Assembly (NCBI RefSeq): GCF_000169095.1
Contig: NZ_AAVU01000042.1
Span: 1-64,000, forward strand
Direction: 5' to 3'
Source: Lyngbya sp. PCC 8106
GTDB lineage: Bacteria; Cyanobacteriota; Cyanobacteriia; Cyanobacteriales; Microcoleaceae
DNA: 64,000 bases
Under the pieces are notes generated by a model. That model did no database searches. It was not told where the DNA came from and saw only the letters and a program-made list of their open reading frames with translations. Position numbers and translations under genes: made by a program. Shown here piece after piece: positions 35,458-44,701 of this stretch. The stretch's first letter is position 1, and each line of letters opens with the position of its first letter.

Positions 35458-36849
35458 ATGACAAACGTAATGTGCGATCAGCAGATGAGTGCTGAACAGG
35501 ATTATGACCAACAGTGTCTTGAGAAGCTAGGCTGGGCAATGAAACAGCTTGACATTGTTGTAGAACCTCAAGATCTGGCTAAAATTACAGAGCTGATTGT
35601 TCAGACGATGACAGGGCCTTGGCGTTATTTTCATACGCCAGAACATATTTTTGAGGTTGGGGGGTCTGAGCATCCGATTGAGGTACTGGCGGCTTTATTT
35701 CACGATGTCGTTTATGTACAGGTCGATCAAAGTGTTAACTTTAATTTGACTTACTACATTGTTCCGTTTGTTCGTCAGGTGTCTGAACATCTGGTGATTC
35801 GGGATGCTTCTGAGTTGCCCCCTGACAAAAGCTTTGAGATGGTGATGCAGGTATTTAACTTCTCTCCTAGTCAGGTACTTTCGCCTCTTGAAGGACAAAA
35901 TGAGTTTTTGAGTGGTTTGGTGGCGGCGAAGGTTCTTGACCCGTTTTTACCGCCTGAATTGATTCTTCAAATTGTTGCCTGTATTGAAGCGACGATTCCT
36001 TTCCGAACTCACAACGCAGAAGGACTCAACAATAGTGATATTTTATATCGTCGTTTACAACAGATTACTGCACAGTTAAATCTGAAGTTGACCTCAGAGG
36101 AGTTGAGAGCGACTGTGATTCGTTCAGTGTGTATTTCTAATCGAGATGTGGGTAGTTTTGCTCACCTGAATCCAGGTCGTTTTTTAGATAATACTTGGAA
36201 TTTACTGCCTGAAACCAATCATCATCTTAAATATTCCAGTTCTTATACGATTAATCAATATCGCACGGCTCTACAAAAGATGGAAGGCTTTCTCAATTTT
36301 ATTAAACCGGAAGTAATCTTTCATCAATTTCAAGGATATCCGACGGATGAAATTTATCACGATTTAGTTGAACGCGCTCGCAAAAATATTGAAGTTGGAC
36401 GACTTTATCTGGGAACTAAACTGTTTACTATTGCTTTTTTAGAAGCTCTTTCTCTCCGTTTTGGACGAGTGATTCCGGTTTCAACTTTAATGGGAGAAAT
36501 GCCGACTGAAAGCTTTGTGGCGGCTTCTTTGGTTGACTTTCTACCGGAGATTTCCCATCCTCGTCAACCCAAAAATGAATTAGATCAACAAGTGTTAACA
36601 CTGTTAGATAAGGGACGCACTCAAAGTGCCTCTTATGATATTAAAAATTCTCCTCTCGCTACCTATATGGTGAAATCGATGGGGTTTGATGAGATTCGAC
36701 ATCAACGTAACTGCGCCCAAGAATTCTTTCAAAATGCAATTTCTGCTGAGGACTTTTTAGCGGGTTGTGATGCGAATGTGAAAAAGACGGTGACAGATGG
36801 CATTGTCAAGTTATTTGATAGTCGCAAAGAGGCTTTGTGTCGGTCTTAA
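35458..36849 (+). CDS. HD-like predicted metal-dependent phosphohydrolase
   Basis: 463 residues from ATG 35458 (a GTG lies four codons upstream). HTPEHIFEV (His59, His63) and ALFHDVVY (His82-Asp83) give the H...HD arrangement of HD-superfamily hydrolases; more acidic and histidine residues follow (EGLNNSDILYRRL, NRDVGSFAHLNPGRF). The C-terminal half, with KLFTIAFLEALSLRFGRVIP, is not recognised. No membrane segment. The substrate, perhaps a nucleotide or cyclic dinucleotide, is unknown. It is read divergently from the cyclase gene, and a link to cyclic nucleotide turnover is only an inference. Confidence 0.7.
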   Translation: MTNVMCDQQMSAEQDYDQQCLEKLGWAMKQLDIVVEPQDLAKITELIVQTMTGPWRYFHTPEHIFEVGGSEHPIEVLAALFHDVVYVQVDQSVNFNLTYYIVPFVRQVSEHLVIRDASELPPDKSFEMVMQVFNFSPSQVLSPLEGQNEFLSGLVAAKVLDPFLPPELILQIVACIEATIPFRTHNAEGLNNSDILYRRLQQITAQLNLKLTSEELRATVIRSVCISNRDVGSFAHLNPGRFLDNTWNLLPETNHHLKYSSSYTINQYRTALQKMEGFLNFIKPEVIFHQFQGYPTDEIYHDLVERARKNIEVGRLYLGTKLFTIAFLEALSLRFGRVIPVSTLMGEMPTESFVAASLVDFLPEISHPRQPKNELDQQVLTLLDKGRTQSASYDIKNSPLATYMVKSMGFDEIRHQRNCAQEFFQNAISAEDFLAGCDANVKKTVTDGIVKLFDSRKEALCRS

Positions 36850-36922
36850 GAGGAGACAGGGGACGGGGAATAGGCAACAGGCAACAGGCAATATCTCCCC
36901 ATCACCCCCTCTCCCTACCTCC

Positions 36923-37486
36923 CTATCTCCCTTCTTTTTTCCAGCGTTCCGTCCCTTTTTTTGTCGGTAAACCTGCTGCGTTAAATGTCCAAATATCTCC
37001 TTTATTTTGTGGCCCGTAACTGAGATGAATCGGTCTATTTTGACTATAAAAATATAAGGAATCAAAAGGCAACTTTTGGGCGATAATCCAATCCACAAAT
37101 TCACTGCTGTCTAAACCTTTAATTTGACAATCACAAGCCGCCCCCAATCGTTCACAATAATATCGACCATTTTTTTTAACTTCATGGGCAATATGTTGAT
37201 CTAGATGGGGTGCAACTCGACCATTTTTAAGTCCGGTAATCGGATCTTTTTTTTCAAGAAATCGTTTTAAATCCTTTGAACAAAATCCATACGTTAGGTG
37301 AAATCTTTCGAGTCCAAAATGATCAATAATCGGATCAATCAGCCATTGATTTAACGCTTGAATCGCGACAACGCTTTCGGTCGAATCGGGATAGGGATTA
37401 ATCTGAGTTGTATATTTTTGATAGGTCTGAGTGCAAGTACAAAAGGATTCTAGAGTCAGATACTTTCCCAGTTTTACATCTTTCAT
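36923..37486 (-). CDS. Peptidase M15-like (D-Ala-D-Ala carboxypeptidase fold) protein
   Basis: 187 residues. LTYGFCSKDLKRF, HLDQHIAHEV, GAACDCQIKGLDSSEFVDWI and NRPIHLSYG follow the order of the M15_3 zinc-peptidase core (S-x-H...G-x-A-x-D...W/IH). The His, Asp and final His needed for zinc appear present, but the spacing is loose, so activity is uncertain. No signal peptide, which is odd for a cell-wall enzyme. Its 3' end runs into GGGAACAGG-type minisatellite sequence at 36850-36922. Confidence 0.6.
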   Translation of the reverse strand: MKDVKLGKYLTLESFCTCTQTYQKYTTQINPYPDSTESVVAIQALNQWLIDPIIDHFGLERFHLTYGFCSKDLKRFLEKKDPITGLKNGRVAPHLDQHIAHEVKKNGRYYCERLGAACDCQIKGLDSSEFVDWIIAQKLPFDSLYFYSQNRPIHLSYGPQNKGDIWTFNAAGLPTKKGTERWKKEGR

Positions 37487-37658
37487 CGTTCTTTGGGACT
37501 TTTGAACTATGATGGAATTGAAGCCTAAATTAAATCAGAATCTATTAGAGTGTCAAGGAAAACAACAAAAATATTGCAGTTTGAGGTGATCACCAATTGT
37601 AAAATACCCACTGAAACCATAAGTCATTACCCGTCAGATTTCGCGATTCGCATAAAAC

Positions 37659-38765
37659 GTGGATGAGATAGAATACTACTACCAAATCTTAAATCTTCAG
37701 CCTGATGCAACGCTTGAGGATGTCAAACAGGCTTATCGAAATTTGGCTTTGATTTGGCATCCAGATCGCTATCCTCATGATTCTCGCTTGCAAGCCGAAG
37801 CCGAACAAAAATTTAAAGAAATCAATTACGCTTATGTTCGGTTGCGATCGCTATTGAGTGATCCTCAGTTTTCTGTTTCTCGTCTACGAACACCGCCTAG
37901 TCGTGATTCCCCACGCCCCACATCACCCGATGTCAATGTTCAAACTTCGACGGTTCATCCGAACACTCCTCCATCGGTTAATTCCCCTCTCTCCGAGCCA
38001 AATTCCCCTCTAATTCCGTGGGGATGGCTAGCAGGTACTTTTTTAGGGTACACCCTAATTGGATGGATTCTAACCACCATTACCGTTCCCTTATGGAATG
38101 AAATTCTCGCCCTGATCTTGTGGTTAATTATTGCGATTTCCGCCTCCTGTGGAGAAAGGTTTGAACATTCCTGGTTTATTGCTTTAATGATTGCGGGTGG
38201 AATAGCGGGATGGGTGACGGGAAATCAAGCAGGTGGAATGGTAACAGGAAGTGTTTGGACGATGATTGGGATGGTATTGGGTGCGATCGCCGGTTCACAA
38301 GCCCGAATCAAAGCGATTTTATGGATACTCACCCTCGCCGGAATTTCTGCGATCGCAGGATTGGTCGCGGGAAGTAAAACGGGAGATTGGCGCGGATCGC
38401 TGTTGGGCGGTATTCTAGGAGCAGTCATGGGGGCGACAATCGGAATGATTTGTGATCGAGCTTTCCAAACCAAAGGCAGGAGCAAAAGCCATGTCGGAAG
38501 CGTCTTTGGTTTTGGGTTCGGAGCTTATATCGGTGCATGGACGGGTGCAGGACAAAATGCCGTGATTCGAGCCTTTGAAAAAACAGGCTTAGAAATAATT
38601 TTTGGAGTATGGGGTGCGATTGTCGTCATTTCTGGAGTCATTGCCCAAATGGTTGCCGGAGAAAAATTAATTGAATCCTTTCATGGATTTTATACTTTTC
38701 TGATTCTCGCTACAACTTCTGGTTTAGGATTAACACTCGGATACTGGCTCGCAAATAAAGGTTGA
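37659..38765 (+). CDS. Membrane-anchored J-domain protein
   Basis: 368 residues with a GTG start at 37659. Residues 5-68 form a DnaJ domain with the HPD motif at 34-36 (LIWHPDRYP). After a Pro/Ser linker (about 75-115) follows a large hydrophobic, Gly/Ala-rich region with many helices (IGMVLGAIAGSQ, AGLVAGSKTG, LGGILGAVMGATIGM), typical of glycine-zipper-like membrane domains. It should recruit DnaK to a membrane. The ATPase gene starts 80 bases after its stop on the same strand. Confidence 0.85.
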   Translation: MDEIEYYYQILNLQPDATLEDVKQAYRNLALIWHPDRYPHDSRLQAEAEQKFKEINYAYVRLRSLLSDPQFSVSRLRTPPSRDSPRPTSPDVNVQTSTVHPNTPPSVNSPLSEPNSPLIPWGWLAGTFLGYTLIGWILTTITVPLWNEILALILWLIIAISASCGERFEHSWFIALMIAGGIAGWVTGNQAGGMVTGSVWTMIGMVLGAIAGSQARIKAILWILTLAGISAIAGLVAGSKTGDWRGSLLGGILGAVMGATIGMICDRAFQTKGRSKSHVGSVFGFGFGAYIGAWTGAGQNAVIRAFEKTGLEIIFGVWGAIVVISGVIAQMVAGEKLIESFHGFYTFLILATTSGLGLTLGYWLANKG

Positions 38766-38845
38766 TTTTGCTATTCCCTACTGATTCAAACAATAACTGC
38801 AAGAATGAGAGTTTACGGACACAGGTATTGCTTGGGTGGACAACG

Positions 38846-40192
38846 ATGGAACTCAATTTACGCAGATTTTTTCGGGCATCTAATCCCGCAAAAACATTAA
38901 ATTTTGGTACAATAGAAGACCGACAATACTATATTGATTTTTCTGAAGTTCGTGGCGGAAAACTGATTGAACAAATTGCCCGGACAATTACTCGCCTGTC
39001 TCCAGAAAATCCCACTTGTCAGCTTTTTACTGGACATATTGGTTCGGGAAAGTCCACAGAATTGTTACGACTGAAAGCGGAATTAGAAGAACAAGACTTT
39101 CATGTTGTCTATTTCGAGTCGAGTAAAGATCTCGATATGGCGGATGTAGACATCACCGATATTTTGCTGGCGATCGCTCGTCAGGTTAGCGAGAGTATAG
39201 AACAACTCCAGATCACATTGCAACCCACCGGATTTAAAGCCTTGCTTCAGGGTTTAGCAAATGTTCTACAAGCCCAAATTGATATTCAGGCGGATCTCCC
39301 GGCGTTAGGAAGTGTGAGTGGGGATACAGAGGGAGAATTTTCTCTCTCGTTAGGAATTGGTAAAATTACGGCTAAAGCTAGAGATAGTCGTGACCTGCGG
39401 ACTCGGTTACGACAATATTTGGAACCGCGTACCAACACCATTTTACAAGCGATTAATCAAGAATTGCTGGCACCGTCTATTGAACAATTAAAGCAGCAAG
39501 GTAAACAAGGATTGGTGGTGATTATTGATAATCTAGATCGAATTATGAGTTCGAGAACCGCCACTGGAAGACCTCAACCTGAATATTTATTTATTGATCG
39601 CGGTGATCAATTAAATCAGTTGGGTTGTCACGTTGTTTATACGATTCCTTTGGGATTAATTTTTTCCAATGATTTAGGACGACTGACTAATCGATTTGGC
39701 GGTGATCCGAAAACTTTACCGATGGTTCCGGTTCGTTTTCCGGATGAAACGCCTTGTGAAGCAGGGATTGAATTGTTGCGACAAATGGTTATGGCGCGAT
39801 CATTTCCTGAAGTTAAACCGGATGAATATTCGAGTTTTATTCCTCAAGTTTTTGATCAACCGAAAACTTTAGAGCGGTTGTGTATGATGAGTGGAGGTCA
39901 TGTCCGAACGTTGTTGGTTTTGTTGTATAGTTGTCTTCAAAAAGAAGATCCACCGCTTTCGAGAGAGGCTTTAGAAGATGTGATTTTACAACGTCGTCAT
40001 CAGCTATTATTGGCGATTGAAGCCAATGAATGGGAAATGTTGCGTCAGGTGGGGAAAACTAAAAAGTTAAGTGGTTTAACTGATTATCAAACTTTACTGC
40101 GGAGTTTGTGGGTGTTTGAATACCGTTATCGTAAAGATTTTTGGTTTGATGTTAATCCCATTTTGGTTGAAGCCCCGGAATTTCAAAGCTAG
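38846..40192 (+). CDS. P-loop ATPase (STAND/KAP-like), function unknown
   Basis: 448 residues from ATG 38846; upstream residues to 38762 lack a ribosome site and are not family-like. Walker A is GHIGSGKS (63-70) and Walker B LVVIIDNLDRI (about 222-232), followed by a GLIFSNDLGRLTNRFGG sensor-like segment and a helical C-terminus. Such ATPases often pair with an effector gene, but here the neighbours are a membrane J-protein upstream and aroE downstream. I do not recognise a specific function. Confidence 0.75.
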   Translation: MELNLRRFFRASNPAKTLNFGTIEDRQYYIDFSEVRGGKLIEQIARTITRLSPENPTCQLFTGHIGSGKSTELLRLKAELEEQDFHVVYFESSKDLDMADVDITDILLAIARQVSESIEQLQITLQPTGFKALLQGLANVLQAQIDIQADLPALGSVSGDTEGEFSLSLGIGKITAKARDSRDLRTRLRQYLEPRTNTILQAINQELLAPSIEQLKQQGKQGLVVIIDNLDRIMSSRTATGRPQPEYLFIDRGDQLNQLGCHVVYTIPLGLIFSNDLGRLTNRFGGDPKTLPMVPVRFPDETPCEAGIELLRQMVMARSFPEVKPDEYSSFIPQVFDQPKTLERLCMMSGGHVRTLLVLLYSCLQKEDPPLSREALEDVILQRRHQLLLAIEANEWEMLRQVGKTKKLSGLTDYQTLLRSLWVFEYRYRKDFWFDVNPILVEAPEFQS

Positions 40193-40401
40193 TTAGACTC
40201 GGTTATGGTAACGGATGGGTTGACTGCGGGGTTTTTCAGGTTGATGATGTTGGAAACGGATTGTTAGATAGATCGGGGATAAGTATGAATTAAGATGATC
40301 TATCCGTTTTACTCTTAGCATTGGTTTCATTATCTCTGTCCAAGTTGAATCCGTTACCAGGGGGATGTCATAATAACAAAAGTGTTAACCTGAATAGATT
40401 G

Positions 40402-41265
40402 ATGATTCAAGGAACAACAAAACTTTTGGGTGTGATTGGCGATCCGATTGAACATTCTTTGTCTCCCGTGATGCACAATGCAGCAATTGCTGAGATGAGA
40501 GTAGACTATGTTTATCTTCCTTTTCCGATTCAATCCACTGATTTAGATGCAGCTTTAGCCGGATTTGCGGCGATTGGTGTTCAAGGATTTAATGTGACGA
40601 TTCCTCACAAACAAGCGATTCTTTCTCGACTCTCTAAAGTTTCCAAAATTGCCGAAGCAGTGGGCGCGGTGAATACGGTTTGGCGAACTTCTGAGGGGTG
40701 GGAAGGAACAAATACTGATGTGGCTGGATTTCTCGCACCGCTACAAAATATTAACACATTTTGGTCTAAAAAAACAGCCGTTATTTTAGGAAATGGGGGT
40801 GCTTCTCGGGCGGTTGTGGCTGGATGTGTGGAGTTAGGAATTACAGAGATTTATGTGATTGGAAGAAATCTACAAAAGTTAGAAGTCTTTCAGCAAAGTT
40901 GGTTAGAATCTCCTTTATCTTTATCGCTACAAATTCAGACTTGGGAGAATTTAACTGAGATTATTCATCAAGCTGATTTACTCGTGAATACAACGCCAGT
41001 GGGGATGTATCCTCATGTCGAAAATTCTCCCGTAACAGAAGCAGTAATGGATCGGCTAAAATCGGATGCGATCGCTTATGATTTGATTTATACCCCTAAC
41101 CCGACTCAATTTTTATCTCTAGCTAAAGCCAAAGGTGCAATTATTATTGATGGCTTAGAAATGTTGGTTCAACAAGGTGCATCCGCATTACAGCTTTGGT
41201 TAAAACAATCCGTTCCAGTTGAGGTGATGCGTTACTCACTTCAGAAAAAGTTAGGATTGTTGTGA
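40402..41265 (+). CDS. aroE: Shikimate 5-dehydrogenase
   Basis: 287 residues from ATG 40402; the longer frame from 40321 has an unrelated head. HSLSPVMHNAAI (shikimate site), NVTIPHK with catalytic Lys70, and TNTDVAGF with catalytic Asp106 are intact, followed by the NADP-binding GNGGASRAVV. DLIYTPNPTQFL and GLEMLVQQGA complete the family pattern. It reduces 3-dehydroshikimate in aromatic amino acid synthesis. The 10.9-kb transposon begins 12 bases after its stop codon without damaging it. Confidence 0.96.
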   Translation: MIQGTTKLLGVIGDPIEHSLSPVMHNAAIAEMRVDYVYLPFPIQSTDLDAALAGFAAIGVQGFNVTIPHKQAILSRLSKVSKIAEAVGAVNTVWRTSEGWEGTNTDVAGFLAPLQNINTFWSKKTAVILGNGGASRAVVAGCVELGITEIYVIGRNLQKLEVFQQSWLESPLSLSLQIQTWENLTEIIHQADLLVNTTPVGMYPHVENSPVTEAVMDRLKSDAIAYDLIYTPNPTQFLSLAKAKGAIIIDGLEMLVQQGASALQLWLKQSVPVEVMRYSLQKKLGLL

Positions 41266-41277
41266 TCATTACAAGTA

Positions 41278-41282
41278 TTACT
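41278..41282. repeat. Target-site duplication, left copy
   Basis: TTACT immediately outside the left terminal repeat. The same five bases lie immediately outside the right end at 52178-52182. Tn3-family elements create 5-bp duplications. Confidence 0.85.
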
Positions 41283-41333
41283 GGGGTAAAGCCGAGATAC
41301 GTGTAAAATAGGACATGACGTAAATTTTTGTAA
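41283..41333 (+). repeat. Left inverted terminal repeat (IR-L)
   Basis: Begins GGGGTAAAGCCGAGAT and ends TTTGTAA. Compared with the reversed right repeat, mismatches are at positions 17, 18, 20, 22, 34, 37 and 44. The GGGG start is typical of Tn3-family ends. Confidence 0.9.
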
Positions 41334-41395
41334 CAATATCGAATTTTAAGTATTTTTTATGTTAGTAGAGGACATCAACACTCATTCAACAAGGG

Positions 41396-41416
41396 CAGAG
41401 TAGAACAACTACTCTG
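41396..41416. terminator. Hairpin near the left end of the transposon
   Basis: CAGAGTAG-AACAA-CTACTCTG, a perfect 8-bp stem, lies between the left repeat and the transposase remnant. It could act as a terminator for aroE transcription or be part of a lost site. No T-run follows. Confidence 0.35.
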
Positions 41417-41456
41417 TCCCCACCCAGAAAAATTCAGCAAAAAGTATTTTAACTTG

Positions 41457-42139
41457 GTATTGATGTTTCTAAAACGTGTGCGGACAATTCATAACAAAGC
41501 TAAAGAAGAGTTGGACAGACTTCGACAGAAACATCTGGAGACAACGGAAAAATTAGTAGACATTTTCACGAATGTATTGCAAGTGTTTGGAGATGAGTCT
41601 ACCGATACGGAAACCATGACGGAAATTCAAAGTATTTTGAATACAGCAGGAGGAGTTGAGCAACTTTTGATTGAATGCGAAGGAGTTGGGGAATTATAGT
41701 CGAAAGAACCGTTTATACCAAGCTTTTCAAGAACTCGGACGGGTGGTTAGAACGGTCTTTTTATTACAGTATATTTCGGATGGGCAACTGCGACAGCAAA
41801 TTACGGCAGTTACCAATAAGGTAGAAGCTTATCATGGCTTTGCCAAATGGTTTTTCTTCGGAGGTGAAAAAATTATTGCTAATAATGAATGACCCGGACG
41901 AACAGGAGAAGATTATTAAGTATAACGATTTGATTGCCAATGCAGTGGTGTTTCATAATACGGTTGATTTGACTGAAGTGTTGTGTCAGCTTAAACGTGA
42001 GGGGTATTTAATTTTACGTGATGATGTAGCAGCTTTAAGTCCATATTTGACAGGCAAAATTAAGCGTTTTGGAGATTATCTGATCGATTTAGATTCAGTG
42101 CCACAGGCTTTATATGAGGGGATAACACTAACATTTTAA
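41457..42139 (+). pseudogene. Tn3-family transposase remnant
   Basis: Three frames give pieces of one transposase. 41457-41699 (RVRTIHNKAKEELDRLRQKH) matches the N-terminal/middle part. About 41695-41892 (NRLYQAFQELGRVVRTVFLL, GFAKWFFFGG) and 41893-42139 (NDPDEQEKIIKYNDLIAN, LSPYLTGKIKRFGDYLIDLD) match the C-terminal end. A normal protein is about 1000 residues, so roughly three quarters is deleted. The last frameshift is explained by a duplicated AATG (AATAATGAATGACC). The stop is 20 bases before the internal terminal repeat, the usual position of a Tn3 tnpA. Confidence 0.85.
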
Positions 42140-42158
42140 GGCGAGAATCGGCTTTTCT

Positions 42159-42209
42159 TTACAAAACTTTACATCGTGTCCGATTTTGCACGTATCTAGG
42201 CTTTACTCC
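42159..42209 (-). repeat. Internal terminal repeat (IR-M)
   Basis: In the same orientation as the right end. Reversed it reads GGAGTAAAGCCTAGATACGT and stays similar for about 51 bases, with some seven differences from IR-L. It shares the ACGTG block with IR-L rather than with IR-R. It is probably the original tnpA-side end of a smaller Tn3 element. Confidence 0.82.
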
Positions 42210-42320
42210 GTTAAGAGGCTCTTGGGTCTGAGTTATTTATGGACGGGTTCCCTCAATGGTATTCAGCTCCAGATTGGGGGGACTTGGCTATTTTATGCTG
42301 TATTGGTGGAAAACCTTCAA
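42210..42320 (+). pseudogene. IS4-type transposase C-terminal fragment
   Basis: Starting on the first base after IR-M, the frame reads VKRLLGLSYLWTGSLNGIQL and QIGGTWLFYAVLVE, which resembles the C-terminal part of IS4-family DDE transposases of cyanobacteria (LW.GS.NG.QLQ...TWLFYAVL). Identity decays after about 35 residues. The abrupt junction suggests the ancestral Tn3 end inserted into this IS. Confidence 0.65.
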
Positions 42321-42408
42321 AAATCCACCCAGAAGTTTAATTTTCTGGATTTTGGCAAGCGATATACTTGATTGAGATGACTGGCAGTCCTTCGTCGGAG
42401 AGAGTTTA

Positions 42409-44694
42409 ATGATCCATCTCAATCAATTGATTGTCACATTGATGCAGGTGGTGATAGAAAATGCAGGAGCCGAAACTGGTGCTCTGGTTCTCCTGGAAGA
42501 GGATCAACTTACTGTGATGGCTCAATGTAGCGGAAGTAGACAGTGTGACCTAGAAAAGCTTGCTGTTGCTGACTGTGCAACGATTCCTGTCTCGGTCATT
42601 CACTCGGTAGAACGCACTCAAGAAACTTTGGTGTTTGATGATGCAGTCAGCGAAGCGTCTTTTTCAACTGATCCTTATATTCAACACCAACAGACGCGAT
42701 CGCTCCTGTGTATGCCAATTCTCCAGCAAAATCAGCTGATCGGCATCCTTTATCTGGAGAACAATCTCAGTACCGGAGTGTTTACCAGCGATCGCTTACA
42801 AGTCCTGAAACTGTTGATGGCTCAGGCAGCAATTTCACTAGAAAATGCTCGGTTGTATGAACAGTTAGCAGACTATGCCGAAACACTGGAACGCAAAGTA
42901 GAAGAGCAAACTCAAGCCTTGCAGCAGGAGATCGCGGAACGTCAACAAACCGAAGCCGCATTGAGACAAAGTGAAGCAAATTATCGCAACCTGCTACAAA
43001 CCGCGAATTCCGTCATCATTTGCTATGACACGCAAGGACGAATTCGATACATCAACGATTATGGGGTGAAACTCCTGGGCTATGAAGAACATCAGATTGT
43101 AGGGCGAACCTTATTTGAAACCATCATTCCAGACATCGAAACCTCTGGGCGGGATGTCAAACCCTTTGTCCATGATTTACTTCGTAATCCTCAAGCGTAC
43201 CCGCAAGGCGAGGGTGAAAACCTGTGTCGAGACGGTCGGCGAGTTTGGATGGTCTGGTCGAATCAAGCCATCTTCAATGACCAGGGAGAGGTCGTTGAAA
43301 TCTTATCGGTGGGCAACGACACCACCCAGCGTAGGCAAGCAGAAGAGGCATTACAACGCAGTGAAGCCAAGTTCCGAACGATCTTTGAAAATTCCCAGGT
43401 TGGTATCTACCGAACCCGCCTTTGTGATAGCTTAATTCTCGATACCAATCAACGCTTTGCCGATCTGTTTGGCTTTGATTCACCAGAGGAGATGATCGGG
43501 CTTGAACACACTACAGGCTACTATGTCGATCCTAACGTTCGCCAACACGCTATTGAGGTGCTGAAGCGGGATGGGGAACTGCGAAGCTTTGAAGTCCAGA
43601 TGCGAAAACGAGATGGGACAGTGTTTTGGGGACTTTTCTCTTCTTATTTGAATGCAGGCGATGACTACATCGAAGGGGTGATTGCGGATATTAGCGATCG
43701 CGTCTTAGCAGAAACCGCGCTGCAAGCCTCTGAAGCAGAACTGCAGGCGCTCTTTTCAGCCATTCCCGATCCGCTGTGTATCTTCAATGCTGAAGGGCAA
43801 TTGCTCTGTGCAATCAAAGGGAATCCGTCCTATGGAGAGGAGTATAGGGAGGAGTATACTGGCAAAACACTGCATCAACTCTATGCCAGGGAACAAGCCG
43901 ATGAATTCCTGAGTTATATTCAGCAGGTACTGAGAACCCAACAAGTCCTTACCGTTGAATACAGCCAGTGGCTATCTGGACGAGAAATCTGGTTTTCGGC
44001 TCGCGTTGCCCCGATTCAGCACGAGCAAGTGATTTGGCTGGCGCGAGATATTACACCGCAAAAGCAAGCAGAAGAAGCCTCCATTTTAGAGGAGCGCAAC
44101 CGCATGGCACGCGAAATTCACGATACCCTTGCTCAGGCGTTTACAGGCATTTTGGCTCAGGTGGGAGCCGCAAACCAGGTGTTAACGGATGATGTAGAAG
44201 CAACTCAGGCGCACCTAGACCTGATCAAAGAATTGGCGCGAACCGGACTGTCTGAAGCGCGGCGATCAGTAGTAGCGCTCCGTCCTCAGCTTTTGGAGGA
44301 AGGCAGTTTACAGAGCGCTCTACATCGTCTCATCGCTCAAATCAGAACTGCCGCAATGGATACCACTCTATATTATGAGATTGAGGGTGCAGTGTATTCT
44401 CTACCCACTGAAGTCGAGAGTAACCTACTGCGGATTGGGCAGGAAGCCTTAACTAATGCGATCAGACACGCCAACGCTGATGAAATTCGAGTGGAGCTAA
44501 TCTACGATCGCAATCAGTTTTGTTTGCGCGTGAAAGACAATGGACAGGGCTTTGGAGTTGGGAGTATTCCATCCTCTGAGGGGTTTGGTTTATTAGGCAT
44601 GAGCGAACGGGCAGAGCGCATCGGCGCACAACTCACGATTCGGAGTCAACCTGGACAAGGAACAGAGATTATTGTCACCGTCGATCGGGAGTAG
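42409..44694 (+). CDS. GAF-PAS sensor histidine kinase (NarL type), probably N-terminally truncated
   Basis: 761 residues. A GAF domain (1-145) is followed by a coiled coil (ERKVEEQTQALQQEIAERQQ), three PAS domains (about 185-310, 312-440, 442-555) and a HisKA_3/HATPase module with phospho-acceptor His571 in MAREIHDTLAQ, N-box QEALTNAIRHA and G-box DNGQGFG. No membrane helix, so it senses in the cytoplasm. The protein begins in the middle of the segment that links the ATPase and GAF parts of giant cyanobacterial Ser/Thr kinase-AAA-GAF-kinase proteins; an in-frame stop lies 12 codons upstream after the IS remnant, so it is likely a captured 3' part. The regulator follows 7 bases later. Confidence 0.87.
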   Translation: MIHLNQLIVTLMQVVIENAGAETGALVLLEEDQLTVMAQCSGSRQCDLEKLAVADCATIPVSVIHSVERTQETLVFDDAVSEASFSTDPYIQHQQTRSLLCMPILQQNQLIGILYLENNLSTGVFTSDRLQVLKLLMAQAAISLENARLYEQLADYAETLERKVEEQTQALQQEIAERQQTEAALRQSEANYRNLLQTANSVIICYDTQGRIRYINDYGVKLLGYEEHQIVGRTLFETIIPDIETSGRDVKPFVHDLLRNPQAYPQGEGENLCRDGRRVWMVWSNQAIFNDQGEVVEILSVGNDTTQRRQAEEALQRSEAKFRTIFENSQVGIYRTRLCDSLILDTNQRFADLFGFDSPEEMIGLEHTTGYYVDPNVRQHAIEVLKRDGELRSFEVQMRKRDGTVFWGLFSSYLNAGDDYIEGVIADISDRVLAETALQASEAELQALFSAIPDPLCIFNAEGQLLCAIKGNPSYGEEYREEYTGKTLHQLYAREQADEFLSYIQQVLRTQQVLTVEYSQWLSGREIWFSARVAPIQHEQVIWLARDITPQKQAEEASILEERNRMAREIHDTLAQAFTGILAQVGAANQVLTDDVEATQAHLDLIKELARTGLSEARRSVVALRPQLLEEGSLQSALHRLIAQIRTAAMDTTLYYEIEGAVYSLPTEVESNLLRIGQEALTNAIRHANADEIRVELIYDRNQFCLRVKDNGQGFGVGSIPSSEGFGLLGMSERAERIGAQLTIRSQPGQGTEIIVTVDRE

Positions 44695-44701
44695 CATCAC
44701 G

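Noticed and set aside
41283..42209. A complete small Tn3 element bounded by IR-L and IR-M as the last insertion
   Set aside because: The bases beyond IR-M (GTTAA) do not match TTACT outside IR-L, whereas those beyond IR-R do; it can only be an older stage.
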